From Deltaproteobacteria bacterium (lineage in GTDB: Bacteria > Desulfobacterota > Deferrimicrobia > Deferrimicrobiales > Deferrimicrobiaceae): a stretch of 64,000 nucleotides of DNA. The stretch covers positions 496,001 through 560,000 of the forward strand of contig JAKAHC010000001.1 of NCBI GenBank assembly GCA_021815305.1, given 5' to 3'. The position numbers and the translations under genes were made by a program. The notes under the pieces were generated by a model. That model saw only the letters and a list, made by a program, of their open reading frames with translations, was not told the origin of the DNA and made no database searches. Positions within the stretch are counted from its first letter, which is position 1; every line of letters starts with the position of its first letter. Positions 20,064 to 31,742 of the stretch are shown piece after piece.

Positions 20064-20998
20064 GGGGTCCCGCCTTCCCCTGCCTTGCGCGCCTGCCGCT
20101 CGACCAGCTCCCGCGCGGAGTGCACGCCCAGCTGCTTCAGGAGGTGGTTCCGCACCGCGACCTCCACGATGGTGGCGAGGTTCCGGCCGGGGGACACGGG
20201 GATGACCAGGGAGGGGAGCGGGACACCCATGATCTCCACGGCGCCGTCCTCCAAGCCCAGGCGGTCGTACTCCTTGGAGGGATCCCACTCCTCGATCCGG
20301 ATGACGAGCTCCATCTTCTTGCGCTGCACCGTCGCGGTCAGACCGAAGATGTCCCGGATGTTGATGATCCCGAGCCCCCGGATCTCCATGTGGTGCGCGG
20401 TCAGGTCGTTCCCCCTCCCGAGAAGGGTGGCGGGACCGATCTTCTCGATGTGGATCACGTCGTCCGCCACGAAACGGTGCCCCCTCAGGACGAGGTCCAG
20501 GGCGCACTCGCTTTTGCCGATCCCGGATCGCCCCGTGAGGAGGACCCCCACCCCGATGACGTCCATGAGGACGCCGTGCACCGTGGAGGTCTCCGCGAAA
20601 AGCCGCGCGAGCTGCCGCCGGGTCTCCTCGATGAGCGGAACGGAGGAAAGGAGGGAACAGAACAAGGGAACCGCGCGCCGCTCGGCGGCCTCGATGAAGG
20701 GCTCCGGGGCCGGCCGGCCGCCGGCGATCACGGCGCACGCCAGGGATCCGGAAAAGAAACGGTCCGCGGTTTCCGCCTGCCGGCCCGGCTCCAGCCCGAG
20801 AAAGCAGGAGAGCGTCGTCTCCCCGAGGACCTGCACGCGTCCTTCCCTCGGCGGCGGCACCTCCCCCGCGCCCGGGAGCCCCGCCTCCTCGACGCGGCTC
20901 CCGGCGATCTCCCGGTGCATCCCCCGCTCCCCCGCAACGAGCCGGATCTCGAGCGGGGCCGAACACTCCTGCCGGAAGGTCTGCACGGAGATCGGCAC
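20060..20998 (-). CDS. hprK: HPr kinase/phosphorylase
   Basis: HPrK phosphorylates and dephosphorylates the regulatory serine of HPr. The 312-residue protein has the P-loop GRSGIGKS at 156-163, the catalytic-region His141 (STVHGVLMDV) and the family signature EIRGLGIINIRDIFG near residue 205. Start GTG 20998 follows AAAGGGGACAGGA. An in-frame GTG eight codons earlier lacks a ribosome site. It is followed by rapZ and then the PTS genes. Together with Ser47 in the HPr encoded nearby this supports a working HPr-serine regulatory loop, by inference. Confidence 0.93.
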   Translation of the reverse strand: MPISVQTFRQECSAPLEIRLVAGERGMHREIAGSRVEEAGLPGAGEVPPPREGRVQVLGETTLSCFLGLEPGRQAETADRFFSGSLACAVIAGGRPAPEPFIEAAERRAVPLFCSLLSSVPLIEETRRQLARLFAETSTVHGVLMDVIGVGVLLTGRSGIGKSECALDLVLRGHRFVADDVIHIEKIGPATLLGRGNDLTAHHMEIRGLGIINIRDIFGLTATVQRKKMELVIRIEEWDPSKEYDRLGLEDGAVEIMGVPLPSLVIPVSPGRNLATIVEVAVRNHLLKQLGVHSARELVERQARKAGEGGTP

Positions 20999-21018
20999 GG
21001 TCCTGTCCCCTTTCACCG

Positions 21019-21480
21019 TCAGGGACGCTCGTCTTCTTCCCGCAGGAGATCCACAAGCCCCTCCGTCCCGTCCGCCTCGAGCAGCCTGCGCCGGAAGCGT
21101 TCGTCCTTCAGGAGCCTGGAGATGCGGGCGAGCGCCTTGAGGTGCATTCCCGCGGAATTCTCCGGCGCGATCACCAGGAAGAAAAGCCGGGTGGGCTTCC
21201 CGTCGAGGGAGGCGAACTGGACTCCCTCGCGGCTCCGCCCGAAGGCGGCGACCATCTGCCCGATACCGGCCACCTTCCCGTGGGGAATCGCCACCCCGTC
21301 GCCGATTCCCGTGCTCCCCAGCGCCTCGCGGTCCATGAGGATCGCGGTGAGGCGCTCGGGGGACAGGGCCGGGACGAGCCGGCAAACCGCCTCGGACAGC
21401 TCCCGCAGGACCCCTTCCTTCGTGTCCGACCGGAGATCTCCCATCACGGCCCCGGGCGGGAGAATGTCCAGGATCCTCAT
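21019..21480 (-). CDS. ptsN: PTS IIA-like nitrogen-regulatory protein PtsN
   Basis: A 153-residue EIIA-fructose/mannitol-type domain, usually regulatory and linked to rpoN. The phosphohistidine is His67 in DGVAIPHGKVAG, and RLFFLVIAPENSAGMHLKAL is the family core. Start ATG 21480 shares ATGA with the hpf stop. No nitrogen-type enzyme I is seen in the window, so phosphate would come from the sugar-type EI and HPr, an inference. Order rpoN-hpf-ptsN-hprK-rapZ is conserved widely. Confidence 0.92.
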   Translation of the reverse strand: MRILDILPPGAVMGDLRSDTKEGVLRELSEAVCRLVPALSPERLTAILMDREALGSTGIGDGVAIPHGKVAGIGQMVAAFGRSREGVQFASLDGKPTRLFFLVIAPENSAGMHLKALARISRLLKDERFRRRLLEADGTEGLVDLLREEDERP

Positions 21481-22016
21481 CTGGCGGCCGGCTCCGTGAA
21501 CCCTATGTTCCCGTCCTGCTGGCGGTACACCACGCTCGGCTGGTTGGTTTCCTGGTTCACGAACATGACCACGTCCACCCTGAGCAGGTCGAGGTGCCGC
21601 GCGGCGTCCTCGACGGTCATGGGCTTGGGCAGGAAATTGTCCGTTCGCACGATGCGGGGCCGACCCTCTCCCGGGGAGATCGTGAGCGACGAGCCGGAGA
21701 CCATCGGCTCGGGAATCCCTCCCTGGGCCTTGTCCTTGCGCTTCTCGCGGTATTTCTTGAGCTGGCGCTCGACCTTGTCGCAGACGAGGTCGATCGCCGA
21801 GTAGAGGTCCTCGGTGGATTCGAACGCCTTGATGGTGATTCCGCGCGCCGTCAGGAACACCTCGGCGATGTGCCGGTACTTCTCGACCGACAGCGTAACG
21901 TGCGCGTCGAAGGATCTGTCGACCACTTTCTGCACCTTCCCCAGCTTCTCCGTCACGTAGTCCTTCAAGGCCTGGCTCGGATCGACATGTCGGAACGTTA
22001 CGTTGATCTGGTTCAC
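21477..22016 (-). CDS. hpf: Long-form ribosome hibernation promoting factor
   Basis: This protein pairs ribosomes into inactive 100S dimers in stationary phase. The 179-residue length and two-domain layout mark the long form: an N-terminal S30AE domain (NQINVTFRHVDPSQALKDYV, about residues 2-100) and a C-terminal dimerisation domain (TDNFLPKPMTVEDAARHLDL onward). A linker of about 25 residues separates them. The start is GTG 22016, with GGAGGGGG five bases upstream; a longer reading from 22037 is less likely. It is placed between rpoN and ptsN. Confidence 0.94.
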   Translation of the reverse strand: MNQINVTFRHVDPSQALKDYVTEKLGKVQKVVDRSFDAHVTLSVEKYRHIAEVFLTARGITIKAFESTEDLYSAIDLVCDKVERQLKKYREKRKDKAQGGIPEPMVSGSSLTISPGEGRPRIVRTDNFLPKPMTVEDAARHLDLLRVDVVMFVNQETNQPSVVYRQQDGNIGFTEPAAR

Positions 22017-22054
22017 GATTCCCCCTCCTTCCGACAAAATGGGCCCTGCGGGGA

Positions 22055-23503
<1,449 letters not shown>

Positions 23504-23520
23504 CAAAGTCCTTTCACGCG

Positions 23521-24300
23521 TCAGAGGGAGAATCCGTCCCCCAGGTAGATCTCCCGGACCCGGCCCGACGCCGCGATCTCCTCGGGCCTTCCCGCGAGGA
23601 GGATCTCCCCCTCCGAGATGATGTACGCGCGGTCGCAGACCTTGAGGGTGTCGCGCACGTTATGATCCGTTATTATAACCCCGATCCCGCGCTCTTTTAA
23701 TCCGAGGATGACCTGCTGGAGATCCGCCACGGAAATCGGGTCGATGCCGGCGAACGGCTCGTCCAGGAGGAGAAAGTCGGGGGAGAGCACGAGGGCTCTC
23801 GCGATCTCCACGCGCCGCCTTTCCCCGCCGGAGAGGGCATACCCCATCGTGTCCGCCACGCCGGCGATGCGCATCTCCCGCAGGAGAACGTCGAGCCGTT
23901 CCTTCTGTTCCCACTCCGCAAGCCCGGTCTCCTGCAGGAAGGCCAGGATGTTGTCCCGCACCGAGAGCTTGCGGAAGACGGACGGTTCCTGGGGCAGGTA
24001 CCCCAGTCCCATCCTCGCCCTTCGGTGCATCGGCAGGGCGGTGACCGGCGTCCCGTTGAGGACCACCTCCCCCGCGTCGGGCCGGATGAGCCCCACCATC
24101 ATGTAGAAGATCGTCGTCTTCCCCGCGCCGTTCGGGCCGAGCAGCCCCACCACCTCTCCGGAGCGGGTTTCGAGGGACACGCCCTTCACCACCTCCCGCC
24201 GCCGGTATCTCTTCCGCAGTTCCGTGACCACGAGGCTCTTCCCGTCCCGGTCCATGCGCCGCCGGCTGGGGTGATGCTGGAGGGATTCCGGTCCGGTCAC
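23521..24300 (-). CDS. lptB: LPS export ABC transporter ATPase LptB
   Basis: LptB powers LptFG. The ATPase has Walker A GPNGAGKT at residues 55-62 (in the long form), the signature LSGGERRRVEIARA, and Walker B FLLLDEP followed by FAGIDP. Two starts are possible: GTG 24300, which shares GTGA with lptA and gives 259 residues, and ATG 24255, giving 244 residues close to the common length. Neither has a strong ribosome site; GTG is chosen because overlapping starts are the rule in this operon. It follows lptC and lptA; rpoN comes next, as in E. coli. Confidence 0.93.
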   Translation of the reverse strand: MTGPESLQHHPSRRRMDRDGKSLVVTELRKRYRRREVVKGVSLETRSGEVVGLLGPNGAGKTTIFYMMVGLIRPDAGEVVLNGTPVTALPMHRRARMGLGYLPQEPSVFRKLSVRDNILAFLQETGLAEWEQKERLDVLLREMRIAGVADTMGYALSGGERRRVEIARALVLSPDFLLLDEPFAGIDPISVADLQQVILGLKERGIGVIITDHNVRDTLKVCDRAYIISEGEILLAGRPEEIAASGRVREIYLGDGFSL

Positions 24301-24815
24301 TTCTTCGGCGTCTCCATGACCCCCTTGGGGTTGATCACCGCCCTGACGCGCCCTCCCCCCTCTCCGCCCGAGACCACGGTGCGGTTCTCGCGCAGGTAGA
24401 TGGTGAGCGTCTCCCCCTGGAGGGTGTTCCGACCTTCCTTGAGACTCGCACCGCCGGAAAGGACGACCCGCTGCTCGAGGTTGTAGTAGGTAGCCCGCGC
24501 AGCGCGGGCCTCGCGCCCCTCCTGGAGGAACCGCACGTTGCCCTCCGCCTCGATCCGTTCCACGGCCCCCGCCTGGCGGGAGTATTCCGCGCGCAGGCGG
24601 TCGGCGTACATCGTCACGTCCCCCTGCCGCGCGATCACGTTCCCCTCGAAGGTCACGGTGTTGTTCACGCTGTCCGCGCTCACGCGGTCCGCGGTGATCT
24701 CGATCGGCTGGCTTCCCATCTCCCGCGCGCGCTCCGCCTTGCGGTCCTCGGCCCGTGCGCCCCCCGCGGCGATCGCCACCAGCAGCAGCGCGCCGAACAG
24801 GATTCTCCGCCTCAT
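24297..24815 (-). CDS. lptA: Periplasmic LPS-bridge protein LptA
   Basis: LptA polymerises into the periplasmic bridge that carries LPS from LptC to the outer-membrane LptD. The 172-residue protein begins with a clear signal sequence (MRRRILFGALLLVAIAAGG, ending in ARA). It then has the OstA/LptA beta-jellyroll with ITADRVSADSVNNTVTFEGN and YYNLEQRVVLSGG. Start ATG 24815 shares ATGA with the lptC stop. It is shorter than the E. coli protein at the C-terminus but otherwise normal. Confidence 0.92.
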   Translation of the reverse strand: MRRRILFGALLLVAIAAGGARAEDRKAERAREMGSQPIEITADRVSADSVNNTVTFEGNVIARQGDVTMYADRLRAEYSRQAGAVERIEAEGNVRFLQEGREARAARATYYNLEQRVVLSGGASLKEGRNTLQGETLTIYLRENRTVVSGGEGGGRVRAVINPKGVMETPKK

Positions 24816-25405
24816 CCCCGCGCCCCCCCGGGCCGGAGCCCCGCCGGAAGGATTCGGCTCCGGGGCGACTCCATCGTGACCCTGCCTTCGCCCCAGTGCC
24901 AGACGAGGTGGTTCCCCGCGATGGCGAACCCCGGCCCCGCCAGGGAGGCTGGCCCCGGGACCCGCAGGATGCGGTCCGGGAGGTCCAGGAACGCCCGGGA
25001 GAGTTCCGCGTCCCACCCCCCCTCCCGGACGGCGCGCCCCCCTTCCGGGAGTTCGATGGTTTTCCGGTCGAGGTTCCAGAAAGCCTCGGGCGCCTCGATC
25101 CTCCCCCCTTTGACGACCGCGCGTTCGCCAAGGGAAATGACCACGTCCGAAGCCCCCACGGTCTTCCCGGAATAGCTGTAGACCGCGGTCCGGGCCGTGA
25201 GCAGGTTCCACCATCCGTCGTCGTGGTACTCCCGCATCTCCACGGGCCCCAGCCGGATTTCCGGGCCGCCGGCGGCGATGCCCTGCGCAGGCGCCGTCCC
25301 GGCGGCCGGCGGTATCCCGGGAGCCTTCCCGGATGGGACCCCCCGGATGGCCAGCAAGAGCACGATCAGGGCGAAAACCGCCCATGGAAGGAGCCGCACG
25401 TTCAT
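24812..25405 (-). CDS. lptC: LPS export protein LptC
   Basis: LptC is anchored in the inner membrane and links LptBFG to LptA. The 197-residue product has an N-terminal anchor (LLPWAVFALIVLLLAI, residues 5-20). A Pro/Ala-rich linker and a jellyroll domain follow, with VEMREYHDDGWWNLLTA and SGKTVGASDVVISLG. Family identity is weaker than for LptA, and the call leans on position between kdsC and lptA, its normal location. The start ATG 25405 overlaps the kdsC stop as ATGA. Confidence 0.85.
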   Translation of the reverse strand: MNVRLLPWAVFALIVLLLAIRGVPSGKAPGIPPAAGTAPAQGIAAGGPEIRLGPVEMREYHDDGWWNLLTARTAVYSYSGKTVGASDVVISLGERAVVKGGRIEAPEAFWNLDRKTIELPEGGRAVREGGWDAELSRAFLDLPDRILRVPGPASLAGPGFAIAGNHLVWHWGEGRVTMESPRSRILPAGLRPGGARG

Positions 25406-25959
25406 GTCCCGGCCCCCGGCGGAAAATATTTCGCGGTGACGGCTCCCCACGAGCCGTTCGAGCGGAGGAGGAACTCCACGATCTCCCGCACCGCGCCCAT
25501 TCCTCCCCTCCGGGAGGAAACGTAGTCCACCGCGTCGAGGACGTACGGTTCGGCGTCGGAAGGCGCGGCGGAAAACCCGACGGCCCGCAGCAGGGGCAGG
25601 TCCACGATGTCGTCGCCCACGTAGGCCGTCTCTTCCGGGGATACCCCCGTCTCGGAGAGAATCTCGCGCCACGCCACCACCTTGTCGTGCACTCCCTGGC
25701 GGACGATGCCGACCCCCAGTTCGCGCGCGCGGATCGCCACCACCTCCGAGGAACGGCCCGTGATGATCCCCGCCGTCACCCCGCCCCGCGGCAGCATCTT
25801 GATCCCATGCCCGTCCCGCACGTGGAATCGTTTCGTCTCCCGCCCTTCGGAGTCGTGGATGATCCCGCCGTCCGTCAGGACACCGTCGACATCCATCAGG
25901 AAGAGGCGGACCCGTGCGGCCCTCGATGCCGCTCCCTGCCTGTGCCCCGCCTCCGTCAT
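25402..25959 (-). CDS. kdsC: 3-deoxy-D-manno-octulosonate 8-phosphate phosphatase KdsC
   Basis: KdsC removes phosphate from Kdo-8-phosphate, the third step of Kdo synthesis. The 185-residue HAD-family protein shows motif I FLMDVDGVLTDG (Asp nucleophile near residue 23), motif II region GIITGRSSEVV and the late motif YVGDDIVDLPLL. No cap domain is present, as expected. It begins at ATG 25959, overlapping the kdsD stop, and ends overlapping lptC. A 17-residue Ala/Arg-rich N-terminal lead-in is longer than usual. Confidence 0.94.
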   Translation of the reverse strand: MTEAGHRQGAASRAARVRLFLMDVDGVLTDGGIIHDSEGRETKRFHVRDGHGIKMLPRGGVTAGIITGRSSEVVAIRARELGVGIVRQGVHDKVVAWREILSETGVSPEETAYVGDDIVDLPLLRAVGFSAAPSDAEPYVLDAVDYVSSRRGGMGAVREIVEFLLRSNGSWGAVTAKYFPPGAGT

Positions 25960-26927
25960 CCGACGCCCGCCTTGAGGAGATCGTGGATGTGCACGATTCC
26001 GACGGGCCTCCCCGGGGTGCCCGCGTCGAAGACAAACAGGCTCGTGATGGAGAACTCCTCCATCTTCCGCAGAGCGGCGGCCGCGAGGTCCGTGGAGGCG
26101 ATCCTCTTGGGGGAGGGGCTCATGATCGCCCCCGCGGTCGCCTTGTAGAGGTCCACCCCGGCCGCGGTGGCGCGCCGGACGTCCCCGTCGGTGATCACGC
26201 CGACGAGGGTTCCTCCCCCGTCCACCACGCCGGTCACTCCCAGGCGCTTCGCGCTGATGGTGAGGAGCGCGTCCTTCAGGGGGGTCGCCGGAGACACCAG
26301 GGGAATCGCGTCTCCCGCGTGCATCAGGTCCGCCACCGTCTGCAGGCGGCGGCCCAGCGTTCCGCCGGGGTGCAGCCCCGCGAAGTCCTCCTCGGAGAAC
26401 CCCTTTTCCTCGAAGAGGACCACGGCGAGGGCGTCGCCCATCGCCAGCGTCGCCGTCGTGGAGGCGGTGGGGGCCAACCCCAGGGAACAAGCCTCCTCGC
26501 TCACCCCCACATCGAGGGACACGTCGGCATAGCGCGAAAGGGTGGAGTCGGGGTTCCCCGTCAGCGCGATCACGGGAAGGCCCATGCGCTGAAACACCGG
26601 CATCAGCCGGACGATCTCCTCCGTCTCGCCGGAATTGGAGAGGGCGATGACCACGTCGCCGCGCCGCAGCATCCCGATGTCGCCGTGGATCCCCTCCGCC
26701 GGGTGGAGGAAGAACGCGGGCGTTCCGGTGGACGCGAGGGTCGATGCGATCTTCCGGGCGATCAGCCCCGATTTCCCCATGCCGGTGAGGACGACCTTCC
26801 CCCCCGCGCTCCGCAGCAGGTCGACGGCCTTCCCGAATCCGGCGTCCAGTTTCTTGCGGACTCCTTCGATCGCGGCGGCTTCCACGGAGAGGACCCGGGC
26901 CGCCCGGGTCAAGCGGTCATTCTCCAC
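25956..26927 (-). CDS. kdsD: Arabinose-5-phosphate isomerase KdsD
   Basis: KdsD converts ribulose-5-phosphate to arabinose-5-phosphate, the first step toward Kdo. The 323-residue protein has an N-terminal SIS sugar-isomerase domain (VVLTGMGKSGLIARKIASTL, HGDIGML, ALSNSGETEEI). Two C-terminal CBS repeats follow (ADLMHAGDAIPLVSP..., then AIMSPSPKRIASTDL...). The start GTG 26927 lies inside the last codons of kdsA, an 11-base overlap, with GGGAGAGGCGG before it. Further in-frame upstream sequence belongs to kdsA and is not included. Confidence 0.94.
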   Translation of the reverse strand: MENDRLTRAARVLSVEAAAIEGVRKKLDAGFGKAVDLLRSAGGKVVLTGMGKSGLIARKIASTLASTGTPAFFLHPAEGIHGDIGMLRRGDVVIALSNSGETEEIVRLMPVFQRMGLPVIALTGNPDSTLSRYADVSLDVGVSEEACSLGLAPTASTTATLAMGDALAVVLFEEKGFSEEDFAGLHPGGTLGRRLQTVADLMHAGDAIPLVSPATPLKDALLTISAKRLGVTGVVDGGGTLVGVITDGDVRRATAAGVDLYKATAGAIMSPSPKRIASTDLAAAALRKMEEFSITSLFVFDAGTPGRPVGIVHIHDLLKAGVG

Positions 26928-27759
26928 GGCGCACCGCCTCTCCCGCCGCGGCCCGGAGGGCAAGGAGGGTCCGGAAGAGTCCTTCGACCTCCGCCGTAGG
27001 CAGGCTGTTCGGTCCGTCCGACAGGGCGCGGTCGGGATCGGGGTGGATCTCGAGGAACACGCCGTCCACTCCGGCGGCCACCGCGGCCCGGGCCAGGGGA
27101 GCCACGTATTTCCGTTCCCCCGAGGACGCGTTTCCCGCACCCCCCGGCAGCTGCACGCTGTGAGTGGCGTCGAAGATCACCGGGCAGATCGATTCCCGGA
27201 TCGCCGGCAGCCCCCGGAAATCCACGACCAGGTTGTTGTACCCGAAGGTGGTTCCCCGTTCCGTCACGAGGACGTTGCCGTTCCCCGTGGAGCGGACCTT
27301 CTCCACCGCGTTCTCCATGTCCCACGGGGCCATGAACTGCCCCTTTTTTATGTTGACCGCAATTCCCGTCTCTCCGGCGGCCACGAGCAGATCGGTCTGG
27401 CGACACAGGAACGCCGGCACCTGGAGGATATCGACCACCCGGGCCGCGCGCGCGGCCTGGAGGGGGTCGTGCACGTCCGTGGTGACGGGGAGGCCGTGCC
27501 TCTCCTTCACCTTCGCGAGAATCCGCAGCCCCTCCTCCTCCCCCGGCCCGCGGTAGGAACCCGAGGAGGAGCGGTTCGCCTTGTCGAAGGAGCCCTTGAA
27601 GACGACGTTGACGGAGAGTTCCGCCGAGACCCGTTCCAGCAGCCCGGCGACGGAGAGGGAGAGCGCCTCGGACTCGAGGACGCACGGTCCCGCGATGAAC
27701 ACCGGGGGGCAACCCGCACCGACCTCGAACTTCCCCGCGATGGTTACCCGGCGGATCAC
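26917..27759 (-). CDS. kdsA: Kdo-8-phosphate synthase
   Basis: KdsA condenses phosphoenolpyruvate with arabinose-5-phosphate to Kdo-8-phosphate. The 280-residue protein has FIAGPCVLESE near residues 21-31 and the substrate loop FKGSFDKANRSS. QVPAFLCRQTDLL, KKGQFMAPWDM and FDATHSVQLPGG follow. The Cys in GPC and the later SSGERKYV region allow either the metal-dependent or independent form; no firm choice is made. The start is GTG 27759. It follows pyrG by 18 bases and overlaps kdsD. Confidence 0.96.
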   Translation of the reverse strand: MIRRVTIAGKFEVGAGCPPVFIAGPCVLESEALSLSVAGLLERVSAELSVNVVFKGSFDKANRSSSGSYRGPGEEEGLRILAKVKERHGLPVTTDVHDPLQAARAARVVDILQVPAFLCRQTDLLVAAGETGIAVNIKKGQFMAPWDMENAVEKVRSTGNGNVLVTERGTTFGYNNLVVDFRGLPAIRESICPVIFDATHSVQLPGGAGNASSGERKYVAPLARAAVAAGVDGVFLEIHPDPDRALSDGPNSLPTAEVEGLFRTLLALRAAAGEAVRRGE

Positions 27760-27777
27760 GCTTCCTGAGCTCCCCCC

Positions 27778-29387
<1,610 letters not shown>

Positions 29388-29409
<22 letters not shown>

Positions 29410-30143
29410 AGCCTCTCCTCCGCCGCCCTGAGGTCCTCGGGGGTGTCCACCCCCACCGAGTCGTGCGCCACATCCACCACGCGGATCCGGAAACCGTTCT
29501 GCAACGCGCGCAGCTGCTCCAGCCGCTCCGCCTCTTCGAGTGGGGAGGGCGGGAGGGCCGCCACGCGGAAAAGGAACTCCCTGCGGTACCCGTAGATCCC
29601 CAGATGCTTCCGGTACCGTCCCGTCCCCCCGTCCCGGTAATGCGGGATGGGGGCGCGGGAAAAGTAGAGCGCGTTTCCTCCTGCGTCGACCACGACCTTC
29701 ACCACGGACGCGCGCCGGTACTCCTCGGAATCGTCCTGCGGCAGCGCCGCGGTGGACATCGGGAGATCCGGTTCGGCGATCAGGGGGGCGGCCACCGCGT
29801 CGATGACCGAGGGGTGCATCAGCGGTTCATCCCCCTGCAGGTTGATGAGGATCTCCTCGCCCATCCCCCGGGCCGCCTCGGCGACGCGATCGGTGCCGGA
29901 AACGCACTCCGGTGAGGTCATGACCGCCTCGCCGCCGAAGCCCCGGACCGCGGATGCGATCCGGGCGTCGTCCGTGGCGACCACGACGCGCGACGGGATG
30001 TCCGCCCGCTTCGCCTTGTCCCAGACATACCATATCATCGGGCGGCCGTCGATTTCGGCCAGAGGCTTCCCCGGCAGCCGCGTCGCGCCGTAGCGGGCGG
30101 GGATCACGACGGCGACCCGGGGAACGTTCCCCGGCGCGCTCAC
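29388..30143 (-). CDS. kdsB: CMP-Kdo synthetase KdsB
   Basis: KdsB activates Kdo with CTP to CMP-Kdo for transfer to lipid A. The 251-residue protein shows [21 protein letters not shown], broken here as [18 protein letters not shown] near residues 13-30. [21 protein letters not shown] and [12 protein letters not shown] follow. The start is GTG 30143, sharing GTGA with argC. Its end overlaps pyrG. This completes the Kdo pathway genes kdsD, kdsA, kdsC and kdsB within 5 kb. Confidence 0.95.
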
Positions 30144-31180
30144 GGGAACAGGGGCATCGCCCGGAGCCCCTCCTCCTCGGGAAATCCCGCCATGAGATTG
30201 AAACACTGCACGGCGGCGCCCGAGGCGCCCTTCACGAGGTTGTCGATCGCGGAAACGACCACGACCCGCCGGCTCTTCCCGTCGACCCGCCAGGCCAGGT
30301 CGCAGAAGTTGCTCCCCCGCACGTCCTTGGTGGAAGGGAGAAGGCCGGGCGGCAGCAGGCGGACGAACGGCTCCCCGCCGTAATGCTTCCGGAAGGCGGC
30401 GTCGACGTCCTTGCCCGTCACTTTCGCCTTCGCCGTCGCGTAGCAGGTGGCGAGGATCCCCCGCACCATCGGCATCAGGTGCGGGACGAAGGTGATCTCC
30501 ACCTTCCCGCCCGCCGCAAGTGTGAGTTCCTGGTCCATCTCCGGGTTGTGCCGGTGCCTTGGAAGACCGTACGGCCGGACGCCCCCCTCGACTTCCGGGT
30601 AGTGGAAACCGAGGGCCGGCCCCCTTCCCCCGCCGGAGACGCCCGTCTTGCAGTCCGCCACGATCCCCTTCCGGTCGATCAACCCTTCCTTGACCAGCGG
30701 GTACATCCCCAGGATCACCGAGGTGGGAAAGCATCCGGGAACGGCCGCAAGGGATGTCTTCCGGAGCTTTTCCCGGTAGATCTCGGGGAGACCGTACACC
30801 GCCTTTCCCGCCAGGGCGGGGTCCCTGTGGGTCACTCCGTACACCGCCTCGTAGAGGGGGATGCTGCGGAACCGGAAGTCGGCGGACAGGTCGACCACGG
30901 GAATTCCGCGGGAGAGCAGGGATCCGGCGACCGACGAGGAAACGGTGTGCGGCAGGGCAAGGAAGGCGGCGTCGAAATCCGCCGGCAGCAGGTTCTCCAT
31001 CTTCCCGAACGCCGCTCCCGAAAGCCTTCCCTTGAAGGGCGCGAACGCCTGTTCCCGGGGCTGTTCGGAATACTGCTCGGAGGTGAGAACGGACAGTTTC
31101 ACCCCGGGGTGGGACAGCAGCATCCGGATCAGTTCGAAACCCGTGTACCCGGTCGCTCCGAAAATCGCCACGCGCTTCAT
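30140..31180 (-). CDS. argC: N-acetyl-gamma-glutamyl-phosphate reductase
   Basis: ArgC is the third enzyme of arginine synthesis, reducing N-acetylglutamyl phosphate with NADPH. The 346-residue protein has the nucleotide-binding IFGATGYTGFELIRML (about residues 6-21) and the active-site Cys150 in LAAVPGCFPTSVILG. HRHNPEMDQEL lies further on. ATG 31180 has GGGGAAACGG upstream and fits the family length; an in-frame ATG at 31201 adds seven residues. It is downstream of rpsI, separated by a terminator-like hairpin, and overlaps kdsB. argJ of the same pathway is at 51.5 kb. Confidence 0.94.
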   Translation of the reverse strand: MKRVAIFGATGYTGFELIRMLLSHPGVKLSVLTSEQYSEQPREQAFAPFKGRLSGAAFGKMENLLPADFDAAFLALPHTVSSSVAGSLLSRGIPVVDLSADFRFRSIPLYEAVYGVTHRDPALAGKAVYGLPEIYREKLRKTSLAAVPGCFPTSVILGMYPLVKEGLIDRKGIVADCKTGVSGGGRGPALGFHYPEVEGGVRPYGLPRHRHNPEMDQELTLAAGGKVEITFVPHLMPMVRGILATCYATAKAKVTGKDVDAAFRKHYGGEPFVRLLPPGLLPSTKDVRGSNFCDLAWRVDGKSRRVVVVSAIDNLVKGASGAAVQCFNLMAGFPEEEGLRAMPLFP

Positions 31181-31257
31181 CCGTTTCCCCATTTTTCCCA
31201 TTCTATAAGGTTTCCCCCTTCCGGTCTCCCGCCGGATCGGAATCCCCCGAAACGAAA

Positions 31258-31291
31258 GAAGGGGAAGGCGGGTTGCCCGGCCTTCCCCTTC
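31258..31291 (-). terminator. Putative terminator of the rplM-rpsI operon
   Basis: A long inverted repeat with arms GAAGGGGAAGG and CCTTCCCCTTC plus inner GGG/CCC pairs closes on a three-base loop with one bulge. On the minus strand it is followed by a pyrimidine-rich CTTCTTTCGTTTC stretch. It lies 42 bases after the rpsI stop and before argC, so it probably ends ribosomal-protein transcripts, perhaps incompletely. Confidence 0.6.
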
Positions 31292-31333
31292 GGAGAACGT
31301 CCGTTTCGGGGCGCATGCGGCCCCGTGCGCGGT

Positions 31334-31726
31334 TTACCTCTTGGAGAACTGGAACCGCTTGCGCGCCCCCGGGCGGCCGTACTTCTTCCGTTCCTTGATG
31401 CGGGCGTCGCGGGTCAGGAACCCGGCGCGCTTCAGAGGCGTGCGCAGCTCGGGGTTCTCGATCTGCAAGGCCTTCGCGATGCCGAACTTCACCGACTCGG
31501 CCTGGGACATGGGACCGCCGCCGCCGAGGTTCACCTCGACGTCCACGTTGGTCCGTTTCCCCGTGAGGACAAGCGGCTGGACCGCGACGGCCCGAAGAGC
31601 CAGCACCGGGAAATACTCCTCGAATTCCCTGCCGTTGACCGTGATGCGGCCGGTTCCCGTCTTGAGGTAGACGCGGGCGACCGCCGTCTTCCTTTTCCCC
31701 GTCGCGTAGATCTTCGGTTGCGCCAT
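31334..31726 (-). CDS. rpsI: 30S ribosomal protein S9
   Basis: S9 (uS9) contacts tRNA in the P site through its C-terminal tail. The 130-residue protein begins MAQPKIYATGKRKTAVARV and has the conserved KARKRFQFSKR-type end (here GARKRFQFSKR). The start ATG 31726 lies 16 bases after the rplM stop. The pair rplM-rpsI forms its own short operon with a promoter at 32218-32246 and a hairpin after the stop. Confidence 0.98.
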   Translation of the reverse strand: MAQPKIYATGKRKTAVARVYLKTGTGRITVNGREFEEYFPVLALRAVAVQPLVLTGKRTNVDVEVNLGGGGPMSQAESVKFGIAKALQIENPELRTPLKRAGFLTRDARIKERKKYGRPGARKRFQFSKR

Positions 31727-31742
31727 GGTGCGGTGGTTCCTC

